The position numbers and the translations under genes were made by a program. 64,000 bases of DNA from contig MQVO02000009.1 in assembly GCA_001986395.2 (NCBI GenBank), forward strand, positions 558,001 to 622,000, read 5' to 3'. Shown one piece after another: positions 1 through 11,378 of this stretch. The notes beneath the pieces are model-generated. The model was not told the origin of the DNA. It saw only the letters and a list, made by a program, of their open reading frames with translations, and did no database searches. Source of the stretch: Irpex lacteus (Eukaryota; Basidiomycota; Agaricomycetes; Polyporales; Irpicaceae). Numbering within the stretch: position 1 is the first letter of the stretch; each line of letters starts with the position of its first letter.

Positions 1-1215
1 AGGTCAGTGTTAAAACGCTAATGGACGTATTATCAATAATGAACTTCGCGGGAAGATTGCGTACCAGTTGTAGAACATACCTTGACATACTTATCGTCTA
101 CGGCTAAAGCGGTAAGTTTTTTACAGCAACCTGCGAGGCATTAGCACTTCGCCCCAAGCCTCGAAAATATCAAGCAACGTACCCTGACTGTCCCGAGATA
201 ACTCCCCTGGAACACCTCCGTAATTGAGCCATCTTGGCTCCCAATCGCAGGAATATCTCTGAATATTTTCAGCTCGGATACATCTAGTTTGGGAGGTCCT
301 TTGCGTCCAATCTGGTTCTCAATTTCTTTCAGCTGGTCCTGGAAGTAGCGGAATCGCGTCTCAAATTGAATTCTGGTTATACGAGTGTTGGCTTCATCTC
401 GTAAATCCTCGTCGTTTCTGAAAGACATCTCTTGCATGCTCCTTAACATCTTGAAGATATTCTCAGTATCCAGAACGCCACGCAACACAAGTGGTCATAT
501 CATACCTTGCGCAACTCTACGGTCTGCGCGTTCAGATCTTCAGTACCCATAGCCGTAACGGCCGCAGCGTGGAACTAGAACAAAGAGGAAAATGAGATAT
601 GTTGGTTCTACTTCCCAAGTGCATGTGACGAACCGTGAATTGCCTCCTAAGATCGTTGAGTTTGGCCTGGTGGTTCTTTAAACCGTCCCCAATAATCTTC
701 CTAAAGACTAGAACCACGTTAGATGTTGTTTCAGGAGATCGTGGCACTTCAATGGCTCTTCAGGAACTCACACATAGCCTGTAGCCACGAATAAGAACCC
801 CACTTCTTTACATCCTCCTCAACTTTCTCCAGTTCTCTGCTACACGTCAAAGCCTGAGGAATTATTATCATCATGCATAGACGTACCCCAGGATATAATC
901 CACTGTTTCGTCTAGAGATTCATTCTTCTTTCGGTTGTAATGCTCCTCGAGAGGCCCTCGAAGTTGATCGACAGTTCTTCCAATGTCTTTGAATTTCTCC
1001 TGTAAGGTATCGTAAACCCAATCCTCGGCCCCAAACATTGTGTTGTGATATAATGAACACACCTTGTGGACCGGCCCTTCAGAGCACGCAGACTTGATAC
1101 CCTCCAGAACGGTTAACACAGTATCCAAGCCCGGAACAGGTGCCACGGACGCGATTTGCAGCGCAAACATCGTCATATTCCCCGCGGTCTTCGCATAGTC
1201 AGCTGCACTGGGCAT
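1..1215 (-). CDS. Protein kinase with MLKL-like N-terminal adaptor region (5' part, probably frame-broken)
   Basis: The gene runs off the left edge, so only the N-terminal part is seen. Translation probably starts at the ATG ending at 1215 (MPSAADYAKTAGNM...); an open frame continues upstream to 1374, but this start fits the helical adaptor domains that precede kinase domains in Agaricomycetes. Further exons lie at about 780-860, 533-746, 495-575 and 142-440. The last carries a glycine-rich-loop-like segment (FQGSYLGTVR) joined by an intron (donor GTACGT near 176-181) to an exon at about 75-130. That exon begins VAVKN, which matches the kinase VAIK lysine strand, but the frame then meets stops at once. 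Adding one base to the six-A run (T run 117-122 on the plus strand) reopens it. This is either a pseudogene or a homopolymer error. The kinase assignment rests on the loop plus VAVK; substrates are unknown. Confidence 0.55.
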
Positions 1216-2279
1216 CTTGATAAGTCTATGAGGAGAATTGAGAGTGCGGGGCAAGGGGTGGGCTGAGGTGTGGCGTACACGTTCGAGTATATATCGCAGT
1301 TCACCACGTTCCCTCAGGCTGTGCCCTTGTTCTACGGAGAGCTTTCGTAAGAAATCATGCCAGAGAAGCTTCATACGATAGACACGGACCTTCTTACATT
1401 ACATAAGCACAGCCGTTCCATCATCAGTAGTGAGATGTCGGGTCAGTATAACACACACCGAGTAGAGACAATGCCTGCCTGTCAACTGGTACTACGGCGT
1501 CAATGTGGCGTCCAGGAAACATGGGCACAAATACACGAAATCGCTCACAATGCAATGAATCTCGGGGGATACTCACTCTGATGAATGACTTACTATAGAA
1601 TATCGTTCAATCGCGGGATATGGGGAGGTCTGGACAGGCAGTTAGTGGTGGTGCAGCTGCATGCAGCTGCGTAAGCGCCAACGCAGAAACGTAGAGTTTA
1701 TACGACAATAGAGTCAACCCTGAGTCTCTGTCAGTAGAAATCACGCGGAGACTCTTGATTGCATGTCATGACAATATCTGTAATCACCGTGGTATATTCA
1801 GCGAATGGTATACGGGTTGCCCACTTACCTCACTGACTAACACTGGCAGGTCCGACTTACTTACCCTCGTTCAATTCGAGTCATTTAATTGTAGACATCC
1901 TTTCGTCAGGACTCTAGAGCTCTTCAATTATTTTCAGTAGAGAAAACTTGTAAGAATGATGTCGGGAGCATGGTGGTAAGTAAGTAATCCCAGTCGCTCA
2001 CGAACAGGGCCAAGTCACCAAGACATATCGCGTATGCTGATGTAATCAAATCATGTGATGACCGACGCGGTCACACGTGAGGCCACTGCGGACTGCGCGA
2101 GGGACGTGTCCGCGTGCAGCTCATCGCGAGCGATGGCGAGTAGAGTGTATTGCGCCAACAATCAGCAACTGCGGCTAATATATCTATGTCTGCACTATAA
2201 AATGCACAATATATCCTTCAGTATCGTACTCAACGCCCACTGGCAACTCTCACCACAAAGCTCTCGTTAACTAACCGCG
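1216..2279. other. Divergent intergenic region
   Basis: About 1 kb between the divergent kinase-like gene and the LYC1-like gene. Only short open frames without recognisable domains are present, so I see upstream regions for both neighbours and nothing else I can name. Confidence 0.5.
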
Positions 2280-3504
2280 ATGGTAGAACTATCTGAGCTC
2301 ACTCTCGTTAAAGCCACCCCCGAGCAGGAGAAAGACATCAGCAAGTATGCGTTCGCGCAATGGGGGCGAGGTATGCAATTCGAGCAGTTCTTGGAGGTCT
2401 ATAACGCTCGGGCGCAACTCGAACAGTCCATTGATGGCAAAAGGACAACATGGTGCGTTTGACGATGGTTAAGGTAGCTGTTATGCTGACGGTGAGCACC
2501 GCAGGATTTTAATTCCGAGGAACGACACGACGTCATTGAACTACCTTTGTTTCTGCGAGACGTGAGATTCTTCTTGTACTCGCCGTTCCGCATTTCGCTT
2601 AAGGCTCGATGCAATCCGTAGGTTTAGGAGAGGCGGAGTCGTGGTCAGGCCTCAAGACACCCATCCTACGCCCGTTGTATGCTATGGGATAGCATCCGTC
2701 CTGACACCTCCCGAGAACCGAGGCCACGGGTACGCCAGCCATATGATGAAGCTATTGCACTGGGTTCTCGCACCTCTCGACACCTTACCGCCCTTCCCAT
2801 CCGAATGGGGTCTCCCTCCTCCAGAGGGCCCGCGTGACGGCCAGTTCTCCGCATTGTGGAGCGACATTGGGAGTACGTTCTATCATAACTGTGGGCCTAC
2901 GCCTATTGCACGTTCGGGCTGGGAGACCATTAGTCCTATCAGCACTTCCTGGAAAGTCGATGGAGATAGTGACTTGGCTGCGGATACGAGCAACTGGGCG
3001 TTGTTGAAAGAGAAGGATGCACACGAAGTCTGGGAGAAAGACACCAAAGCCATGGAAGACGACGTCGCTGCTGCGGCCAAAGCTACAGGGAACGTTGCGT
3101 TTAGCTTCCTCCCTACAGGTGGTGTCGCCAAATACACCATCCAGTCCACGCTCTCACCAGACAAATTCTGGGGAGTCGCACGTCACACTGGTAGCTCAGA
3201 ACCCCTCAGTCCGGACGCATACGCAACTTGGACGTATGAGTTCGGCACTCAGACCATCGTTCTCACCCGCCTTCGCGCATCAGCGCAAGAGTTTCCTGCA
3301 CTCTTGGAGAAGCTGAAGGTGGCTGCGCGGACGCTTGGGAAGGATACTATCGAGGCGTGGAACGTACCGGAGCACCTACAGAGTGTTGCACAAAAGACTG
3401 GTGGGAAGAGAGTAAAGAGAGACAAGCACCTTTCTGCTGTGAAGTGGTATGGGCCGGAGGAATTTGAAAGGGGAGAGTTGACATGGGTGCTCAATGAAAA
3501 GTGA
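2280..3504 (+). CDS. LYC1-like GNAT N-acetyltransferase
   Basis: Three exons: 2280-2452, 2505-2561 and 2622-3504, separated by 52- and 60-nt GT-AG introns, joining in frame to a 370-residue protein. The spliced centre reads ILIPRNDTTSLNYLCFCETF followed by RRGGVVVRP. The acetyl-CoA-binding region is seen in YGIASVLTPPENRGHGYASHMM, where R-G-H-G-Y-A matches the GNAT R/Q-x-x-G-x-A loop. The order (short N-terminal module, CETFRR, GNAT core, long C-terminal domain ending in WYGPEEFERGELTWVLNEK) is that of the fungal family named after Yarrowia LYC1, a lysine N6-acetyltransferase of lysine catabolism. The family call is fairly firm; that free lysine is the substrate here is inferred from the family name only. 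It faces RACK1 tail to tail across about 400 bp. Confidence 0.75.
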
Positions 3505-3899
3505 GTCTTCGTGAGGATGTGTTCTCTGTTCAGGCAACTGAGGATGAATCGACAGATTTTGTTGGTGTTGAGTGAATATATGATAACGTACTTAGACGAG
3601 ATAGCATCATCACTCTTATCTTGGCCTAAATGTACGGCCCAATGTGATAACATTCAGCTGCTATGCACCGTGAATGTATCATGCATCAGATATAGTCGAC
3701 GTCCGTACTCTGAAACCTCGTTACGAGGCTCGAGGAAGGATTAAGTACGGTCCTAGTCCGACGATGAGGTAGCGCAGCAAAGTGCTTTTGATTTTGTGTA
3801 CAGAAGGCAACATGAGCGCAAAAAATAAGAATGCAGCGTGAGAATACTCCGACAGCAATATGGCTACAACATCGTGATACCCGACTACTCCTCCAGCGC
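3505..3899. other. Convergent 3' intergenic region
   Basis: This stretch separates the stop codons of the LYC1-like gene (+) and RACK1 (-). It should hold both 3' untranslated regions. No further gene or repeat was recognised. Confidence 0.5.
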
Positions 3900-5179
3900 T
3901 CATGATGAGACGGTCCAGACACGGACAAGGTCGTCGGTGTAACCAGCGAACAATGTCTGGCCATCGGCGGACCAGGCCAGGGAGACACACTCGGGCTCCC
4001 GGGAGCCTGCACTCTGGGCAAAGTCAGGCTTAAGCTCATCGACGATCGATCTATTGACAGCGCGATGAGTAAATGTGCACGAGAATGACGAGACCATACT
4101 CACTTGCTCTCGAGGTCGAAGATTTTGACGCATGCAGCGGTGGCAGCGCAGAGCCAGTAGCGGTTGGGGGAGAAGACGAGGGCGTTGACAATGTCACCAG
4201 CCTCAAGGGAGTAAAGGTGCTTGCCCTCGTTAAGGTCCCAGAGCATGGTGATGCCGTCCTTGCCACCGGAGGCAGCGAGCGAACCATCTGGCGACACGGA
4301 GACGGTGTTAATGTAGCCGGTGTGGCCGTAGTGGTTGGTCTTCAGCTTGAACTTCTGGAGTTCCCAAACCTAAGAAAATGTGGTTAGCTCGAGAACTGAA
4401 GGAGAAATTCGAGATAGATGAGAAGGTCAGAGATCTTGGTGATTTAGATGGTCTCATAGGGTGTTTACCCTCTGAAGTAGCAAATATTATATTGTAACAT
4501 CACCCCACAAAAAGTGGTATCTAAATTGCAGTCGATGCTCACCTTCACAACCTTGTCCCAGCCGGAGGAAACAATGACAGGGTTGAGAACGTTGGGGCTG
4601 AATCGGACGCAAGATACCCTAGAAAAAGCAGTTCATATAAATTTGTCACGACAATAGGAAATGATGCTTACCACTCAGTGTGACCGTCCTCCTTGATGTC
4701 GTACTTGCACTCTCCAAGGGTGTTCCAGAGCTTGATAGTCCTGTCACGGGAGCCAGAGACGATTTGTCTGTTATCAGCACTGAAGCTGACGGACAAAACA
4801 TCGGAAGTGTGGCCGACGAAACGGCGGGTGGTGAGACCAGTGTTAAGGTCCCAAAGGCGGAGAGTGTGGTCCCAAGACGAAGAAAGAGCGAATTGGCCGT
4901 CAGAGGAGATGACAACGTCGGAAACGAAGTGGTTGTGTCCATGGAGGATACGCTTGGGGTATCCATACTGGTCGTCTTCACGCGTCAACTGCCAGACGAT
5001 GATAGTCTTGTCTGCGACATGTATATTTAGGCGAAATTGGGCGTAGAATACACGAACAAGACTCAAGTACCTCGCGAAGCGGTCAAGATCATCTCTGGGT
5101 TCTCCGAAGAGGTGGCAATGGCGGTGACCCATCCTTTGTGGCCAGCGAGCGATCCGAGGTAGCGAAGTTGGTCGGCCAT
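3900..5179 (-). CDS. RACK1: RACK1 / Gbeta-like WD40 ribosomal scaffold protein (Cpc2/Asc1 orthologue)
   Basis: Five exons: 5071-5179, 4672-5011, 4543-4618, 4104-4369 and 3900-4050. They join in frame to 313 residues, the usual RACK1 length. The protein starts [20 protein letters not shown], and seven WD40 blades follow with the expected GH...WD/IKLW spacing ([11 protein letters not shown]...[21 protein letters not shown]...[41 protein letters not shown]...[11 protein letters not shown]). It ends [15 protein letters not shown]1 binds the head of the 40S ribosomal subunit and acts as a scaffold for signalling proteins; in fungi it is Cpc2 or Asc1. Three introns are 53-59 nt, while the third (4370-4542) is 173 nt and contains a snoRNA, annotated separately. 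Confidence 0.95.
4424..4507 (-). ncRNA. U24: U24-type C/D box snoRNA in RACK1 intron 3
   Basis: Reading the minus strand of intron 3, a C box (GTGATGT, complement of 4497-4503) is followed by the conserved guide ATTTGCTACTTCAGA with a D'-like CAGA. Next come a short hairpin-like spacer (GGGTAAACACCC), ATGAGAC as a C'-like element, and the second guide ATCACCAAGATCT running into the D box CTGA (complement of 4427-4430). GGGG before the C box can pair with CCTT after the D box to close a short terminal stem. Both guide segments match U24, which directs 2'-O-methylation of the large-subunit rRNA (Cm1437, Am1449 and Gm1450 in yeast numbering). In budding yeast U24 (snR24) also sits in the intron of the RACK1 gene ASC1, so host and guest match. 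Release is presumably by exonucleolytic trimming of the debranched intron. Confidence 0.88.
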
Positions 5180-6421
5180 GGTGGGTGCGTCGGGGGACGT
5201 TGAGTTCTGTGCTGCTCGTCGGCGCAAACGGCCTTCACACGCGCCCGGCGCGCGTGACAGCAGCCACTGTGACAGTGTGACGAAAGAACTGTACAGTCCC
5301 TCAGGGTCACCAGCGCTTTTGTATCTCGCACGTGGTCAGGCAGGCGCTGAAGGTCAAGTCACCGTCAGTCACCAGTCACAAGCAGGTGTACCCCGGGCCT
5401 TACCGTGACTGGCCATGTCCGGCAGCCTCACGGGCAGCCCGAGCCTGAGCGAGTTACCACTAAGTAGTTTGTATTGGAACTTCATGTAAGATGCTCATAT
5501 CTCGACTTGTTTCTCCCAATTTAACTGACTTCAAGCATCTTTATCATACGCTCGCATTGTGTAGATAAGCAAACAGGTTTCCTGGCCTGAGATTGTGCGC
5601 GTTGGCAACAGTATGCAGCACCCACATCGGGAGAAGGTACAATTTACAACTACTAGTACCGGAGACTTATGCATAGATCTAGGTTCTCCCGGCGAGAACA
5701 AACTTCAGATGATACGATTCTCAATTCAGGGTTGTTCACGCTTTCTGACAAACAGAGAGCCCGTCTCCTAGCGTCACGGCGTCCCTGTTCGTGGCTCTAG
5801 GATACGGAGCTCCTGTGCCTTCCATAATGGGGAAAGACGAACTCGTTGGCCACTGCGCCGGCCGTGACGCTTTTGACAAGACCATACGTTGCCCACACGT
5901 CACCATATCGAGCGTTCAAGGAAGTGGGAGATGCCATCGCGATGCTACCGTCTTCTATCGCTCAATAGCGCTTTCGGGGATGACAAAATAGCAGATGCGG
6001 TGGCCAGCAGGTATCAAAGGACAAATTCTGTTCACTGACTGATTTCGAGAACTCTGTTACTGACGATGAAGTATCGGAGAACGCGTTCTCCGGCATGATC
6101 ATAGCTCTCTCACCAAAAGATCAGACTTGAAACTGCTCGCGCAAAGCTGTCATGGATCACTAGCACTTGCTGCGCATTGTTTGAGAGTAGGTCGGCAATC
6201 GGCTCTTACGGCAGAGAATTCGATGACATTCGTAACATTCGCGAAATATCTCACTCGAGAGTTTATGTATACAGGTCTCAGTGATGTCAATCACTCCGTT
6301 CTTACGGCGAGACGTCTTTCTAGTCCACATACTTATACTGAACGACGCTGTGACGCTGTCAAACGTATGTTACGCTACACACTGTGCCGTATCTCCCCTC
6401 ACATTACCACTTCTCGTCGTC
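5180..6421. other. Intergenic region upstream of RACK1 and of the first DUF6533 gene
   Basis: The first few hundred bases are GC-rich with repeated GTGAC/GTCAC words (5250-5380) and should contain the RACK1 promoter. Open frames between 5790 and 6435 show no recognisable domain and are broken by stops. I see no further gene. Confidence 0.4.
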
Positions 6422-8361
6422 ATGCATCTCGATGAGATCAACGCTGTGCAGGTTCAGCAGGCCATGAACGTACGCCCTCTACCCCAGCTCTACCCTGAGC
6501 TCGTTCTTAAGTCGATACTAACTTACAGAACAGTACCTCCAAGGTATTTCGGTGACGTACTTCTGGTAGTCCAGACTCCAGCTTATTAACACCTACGCAG
6601 TCTCTAGTTTCACAGTCCTGGTAAGTAATTTCCCCTCTACAGCAACTTTCTAGCCACTATCTGATGCAAGCATCGTACTTAATGACCTCAGGTGTATGAT
6701 TGGCTGCTCATTTTCTCGGACGAAGTAAATCTCATGTGGAACGCGCGCTGGACGTTCGTCAAAGTGCTTTACTTATGCACGCGGTACTCTCCCGTCGCTG
6801 ATGCAATACTGCGAGTTTTGGGTACGCCGTGAAACCTCTGGAAGTCGTCATTGTAAGAACCTGAGTACTGACTCTGGCGCATAATTAACAGTAACTTTCA
6901 CGGTTGAGCCCTGGGGTAAATACATAGGTTTGTGAAGATGCGTTAGAAGTTACTCACAACCTTTGTTCAATTCCACTTACTGTAGGAATGCAAGCTATAT
7001 GACTCTATTAATACCTGTAAGATCTCGTTATGCCTATCTTGAGTGCTGCTTGTGCTCATATCGCCATTTTCTCCTTCAGATCTTGTAGTATTAGGCATAT
7101 ACACTAGTGAAAGTGAGTCTTGATGTCTTTGGAATTTCTGTGTTCTCATGCTGTGAGCACTCTGCACTCCAACGCGCGAGCAGTCGTTCTCTTATGGAGA
7201 ACATTTGCTCTGTGGCATGACGCAAAATGGGTCAGGTTTAGTTTGGGTATCGTGTGGGCTGTAAGTCGATCTTTCCTCCTTCCCTGCATTATTCTCATAA
7301 CATTTCTCTCTAACTGGTTTTTACGGGAGCAAGTTAATGTTCCCTGTTTGGGTATACTCCATCACGGCTTTCGATATCTCCAAGGAATGTGAGTATAACG
7401 TAGACTCTCTGAACAATTCGGAATGCGCCAGTAGTTTGTATTGGTTGAAGCTAACTAAGATTTACAGTCGCCCCGCAACCCTTCCCGAACCAACCAGGAT
7501 GTGTCCTTGTCAAAGTTGATGTAATCGCTATATATGCCGTCATCGCGCTTGCTGTGTTCGAGATCGGTGAGCGAAACTTCTCCATTATGGCGAACATTCC
7601 CATTCATCTTTTGTGCTCTGAACTGCCCGACAGTGATTGTTGGCCTGACGCTCGTGAAAGCGGTTCAGTCTAGTGAGTGCGCGTGCCAAGATGGAACTAT
7701 TGCATGTCACTCATCACATCCCTACTACGCTGATTACACAAGTGAAAAATACACCGCGAGTTACAGGGGCTCACTACCATGTGAGGAACACACTTTATCG
7801 AGATGGTCAGTTCAACAAGTTCGCCTAACATCGAGTTTAAAGACTCAAGTTGCTGCCCATAGGTGTATTATTTTTCATCTGCTTGACGGGTGCGTTTATC
7901 AGGTATAGCCGCCATAAAATGGTCCCTCTGATTGTGGTAACGGGTTGATTAGTGCTGTCTATCGCGAGTGTTATCACACCCCTGGTCGGTCCCGTAAGTC
8001 AATATGGCGCGTTTCACTAAATTTGTGTGAGCCTCTCTAAAACTTTGCACGTAGAGATCGTACGCCATGATCCAAGTCCCTGCGTGCGTCTGCTTTCTTC
8101 CTCTCCCAGATCGTGGGCGAGCTGTGAACATGTGAACTGCTATCAAACAGGATGTTGAGGATAATGCACAGTACTCTCTGCTGTCGAGTTATCTTGAATC
8201 TTCGCACGGCCGCTGCAAAAGAAGACGAGATAAGATACAAGCTTGCTCAGAGTGCTAGGTATGTATCCGCACTATGGTCCAACGTATGGGGGATCCATAA
8301 TGAAGAGTCAGAAAGCAACGACGGTATAAGTAGTGCGGGGAGGACGGAGTTGACTGTTTAA
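6422..8361 (+). pseudogene. DUF6533 multi-pass membrane protein, copy A (probable frameshift)
   Basis: First of four paralogues. Exon 1 is 6422-6469 (MHLDEINAVQVQQAMN), then a 10-nt exon 6534-6543, exon 3 6601-6620 and exon 4 6692-6821 (VYDWLLIFSDEVNLMW, then RWTFVKVLYLCTRYSPVAD), which is the DUF6533 core. Later exons give ECKLYDSINTYLVVLGIYTSE, LLWRTFALWHDAKWVRF, FPVWVYSITAFDI, IVGLTLVK and the shared tail LRIMHSTLCCRVILNLRTAAAKE, ending at 8361. The fifth exon (6892-6918) lacks two bases present in the other three copies just before its GAGCCC, so the usual splice gives a frameshift; a rescue through donor GTTGAG is conceivable. The role of DUF6533 proteins is unknown; several hydrophobic helices imply membrane location. 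Confidence 0.6.
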
Positions 8362-9002
8362 CTTTTTGCGCTGATAGCAACAATAGAGCTGAACGTGATG
8401 GCGGTGGAAACTATAAGCGGAATCTCTGTTCGTATCCCTCGGACACGGATAGGGAGGTATTCTATATCTGCCAACGGAGACCTATCAACTTCAGTTTCTT
8501 CGCCTAGTCTCTGCAGCCAACATCGCCGTGTTCCGTCTGTCGATTCGCATACTCCACGAGCAGATGTACTTCGCTTCGAGAACGTGTAAGAGATTTCGCT
8601 GCATGTTTTGTTTCTGTCACTCCACCGCAGCTCCGAAGCTGATCATGATGACACAGCGTACGATGCGGCCCAATCGAATGTAGGAAACGTTGAATGGGTG
8701 CTGTGTAATCTTGAGAACTGTCCAACTGACGATGATATTTTAGTAGACGAAGTGTTGCTCATCATGATGATCATGGATTTTATCATGGAATCATCGAACT
8801 CCTTGCCGAAACCTCTGCTAAGCCCTTACTATGTACTTCAACAGTGAGCCCATCTGTTCTCACAGTATCTTGGGTACATCCGCAGGCATCGCAAGCTTCC
8901 CAGGCTCTTAGAAGACACGTACTTAACGACCCTGTTGGATATGTTTCTCGTCAAACGCTTGTGCGTGCTCCCCGCCTCCTACTACGATTCTGCCCTGCCT
9001 CC
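8362..9002. other. Spacer between DUF6533 copies A and B
   Basis: About 640 bp with short open frames only. It should carry the 3' end of copy A and the promoter of copy B. Nothing else was recognised. Confidence 0.4.
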
Positions 9003-10916
9003 ATGAGTTCCAGTGACATAATCAGAAGCCTGCAGTCTATGAACGTACGTTGCGTCATCTTAGTATTCGATTGCGGTTGATAATGATCAATTGCTTAGTA
9101 TATTCAAGGTATCGCGTCGACCGGCTTCAAGTCGTTCAACCTGTTTACATCTACACTGTGTAGTCATTAGCATGACAGTTCTCGTAAGTACCTTGTCTCC
9201 TTCGTCGATTTTCTACTAGTACCTGACATGGCAGCATGTCACAAGGTATATGATTGGCTTCTCGTCTTCTCGGATGAACTGAACCATGTGTGGAACACGC
9301 GCTGGACGTTCGTCAAAATATTGTACTTGTGGACCCGGTACTCCCCTGTCGCCGATGCATTCCTAAGGGTTCAAGGTGAGCTATGAGATTTCTCGGACGA
9401 GTAGATGAGAGCTGATGAATAATTGCTGATCTATGTCGACTGATGTGAATATTTTTGCAGATAATTTTACGGTTATGAGTCCTGCGGTGAATGAATAGTT
9501 CAGTGAGGCGCATCCAAACCACTAATAATCTTGCTCCACTCCGTCTCTTCGCAGGAATGCAAACTGCAGGAATCTATTATTACCTGTAATTTCTCGTCAT
9601 AGCTTAAGCTCAGCGTATTCTTATACACTTATATATTGTGGTCAGATCTCATGGCATTAGGAATATATACCAGCGAAAGTGAGTTGCGAAATTTACAGAC
9701 TTTCTTACGTTTTCATGCTTGCTAAATCACCGCCCTCTATCTCACATTCAGTTATTCTCTTATGGAGAACATTCGCCCTGTGGCGAGACTCCAAAACGGT
9801 CAGGACTATTTTGGGTGTTATGTGGGCTGTGAGTAGCCTTGCTTCCAACGGCTCCTCGTCCCCCTCACAAAAATCCCATCTAATTGGCTACAACGGGTCT
9901 AAGTTGACCTTCCCATTGTGCATGTACTCGGTCACCACATTCATTCTTTCCATGGAATGTGAGTCATTAAGGCCTTATAGTTGAGTATATCAGTGGTCCG
10001 TGTTGACATGAGCCAACTACAATATACAGTCGCACCACAACCACCTCCGAACCAAATAGGGTGTACTCTTGTCAACGCCAATTTAACTATTATAGGCGAC
10101 TTTATCGCCCTTGCTGTTCTCGAGATCGGTGAGGGAGCCTTCTCTGTCAAAACGAATATTCTGATTTATCATCACAACCACGACGCTTTGTGAAACGATT
10201 ACCAGTGATTGTTGGACTGACACTCGTGAAAGTGGTTGAGTCTGGTGAGTGTACATGCCAGGACGTATCTGCTGTATTTCACTCACTTTTTGAACGCTAC
10301 TACGTTCATCAAGTACGAAACACGCCGCGGGTAGCAGGGGCTCACCACCACGTAAGAAACACACTTTATCGAGACGGTCAGTTCGATAAGTTTTCCATGG
10401 GGATGCACATTATAAGTCCAAATTCATCTCCTACAGGTGTATTGTTTTTCATTTGCTTGATGGGTACGTTCACCATTCCTCACCGTTATCAAACAACACC
10501 TTTGACGATAACGGGCCAAGTAGTGCTCTCCGTGGCGAGTGTCATTGCACCTCTGGTCGGTCCAGTAAGTGCACATATTTAGTATGCTTTATGCAAGCAA
10601 GAAGTGCGAGCCTCTCTAACACATAGCACGTAGAGATCGTATGCCATGCTCCTTCCTGCGTGAGTCTGGTGTCTTCCTTTCTCTAACCCACAGACTCACT
10701 ACAGACTGCTACAGGATCTTGAGGATAATGCACAGTACGCTCTGCTGTCGAGTTATCCTGAATCTTCGCACCGCAGCCACGAAGGAAGAGACGACTACCT
10801 TCGATGTTCAAAGAGCAGGAGACGTGTCTGGACTTCGGTTCGACGTGCCAGAGAGCCATCGAGAGTCGGACAGCGAGAATGGTACGATAAATATACGAAA
10901 CGGGACGCTTGTATAG
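9003..10916 (+). CDS. DUF6533 multi-pass membrane protein, copy B
   Basis: The start at 9003 gives MSSSDIIRSLQSMN (exon 9003-9044). It is followed by the 10-nt exon 9099-9108, exon 9164-9183 and the core exon from 9246 (VYDWLLVFSDELNHVW, RWTFVKILYLWTRYSPVADA). Spliced together the start of the core reads YIQVISMTVLVYDWLL without a stop. Following exons encode DNFTVMSPA, ECKLQESIITYLMALGIYTSE, LLWRTFALWRDSKTVRTILG, FPLCMYSVTTFILSME, APQPPPNQIGCTLVNAN with GDFIALAVLEI, VIVGLTLVKVVES, GVLFFICLM, VVLSVASVIAPLVGP and the conserved tail LRIMHSTLCCRVILNLRTAATKEE, ending at 10916. This matches copies A, C and D exon by exon and no disabling change was found. Function is unknown; about seven hydrophobic segments make it a membrane protein. 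Confidence 0.72.
9099..9108 (+). other. 10-nt micro-exon of DUF6533 copy B
   Basis: The ten bases TATATTCAAG follow an acceptor (TTGCTTAG) and precede a donor (GTATCG). They encode Y-I-Q plus one base. The equivalent ten bases occur at 6534-6543 (copy A), 24157-24166 (copy C, minus strand) and 26945-26954 (copy D, minus strand). Only with this exon does the reading frame run from exon 1 into the DUF6533 core. Confidence 0.75.
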
Positions 10917-10946
10917 GAGCAATCCAGATATGAGAGTAGTGACAAG

Positions 10947-11378
10947 CTAAGATAGACCCATTACACTATCGACCACTATGGTCACACTGTGACCATCACG
11001 TGAAATGGGCAGCCGCATAGTCATTGGAGTATTAATCGTACCATAAGTCAGTTGACGTCGACGTCGGTTGCGACTCGGAAGCTACTATGTCCGCAAATGG
11101 CTATCCAATATTCATGGCTGCCGCTGAAGCGCGTACGAATGTTGTCGACTTTTTCTAAATTTACGGCACCCTTTACAAAGAATGAAAATGTAGTCAAACG
11201 AAAATCTGGAACATGCCATGTGGTATGGTTTGGTTTGACTACTATTTGTGCTCCTAGCTAAGATCGAGAGATTTTCGATTTTCATTGATTATCCTCTGCG
11301 AGACGATGCTAGTCGCCCATTTAACACCGTCACGCTCAGTCATGTGATGCAGTGGATAGTGTAATGGGTCTATCTTAG
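10947..11378. mobile_element. MITE-like non-autonomous element with long terminal inverted repeats
   Basis: The left end 10947-10970 (CTAAGATAGACCC...) is repeated perfectly and in inverted orientation at 11355-11378, 24 of 24 bases. Interrupted similarity continues inward for several tens of bases; both arms contain AAATGGGC. The element is about 430 bp, has no coding potential, and a TA dinucleotide is present at each outer edge, as expected for Tc1/mariner-type insertion. A 15-bp palindrome (GGTCACACTGTGACC, 10980-10994) lies inside the left arm. It sits just 30 bp beyond the stop codon of DUF6533 copy B. The superfamily assignment is tentative. Confidence 0.6.

Noticed and set aside
6534..6620. 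Apparent stop codons at the start of all four DUF6533 cores, first read as four pseudogenes
   Set aside because: All vanish once the 10-nt exon and its following intron are recognised; only copy A keeps another defect.
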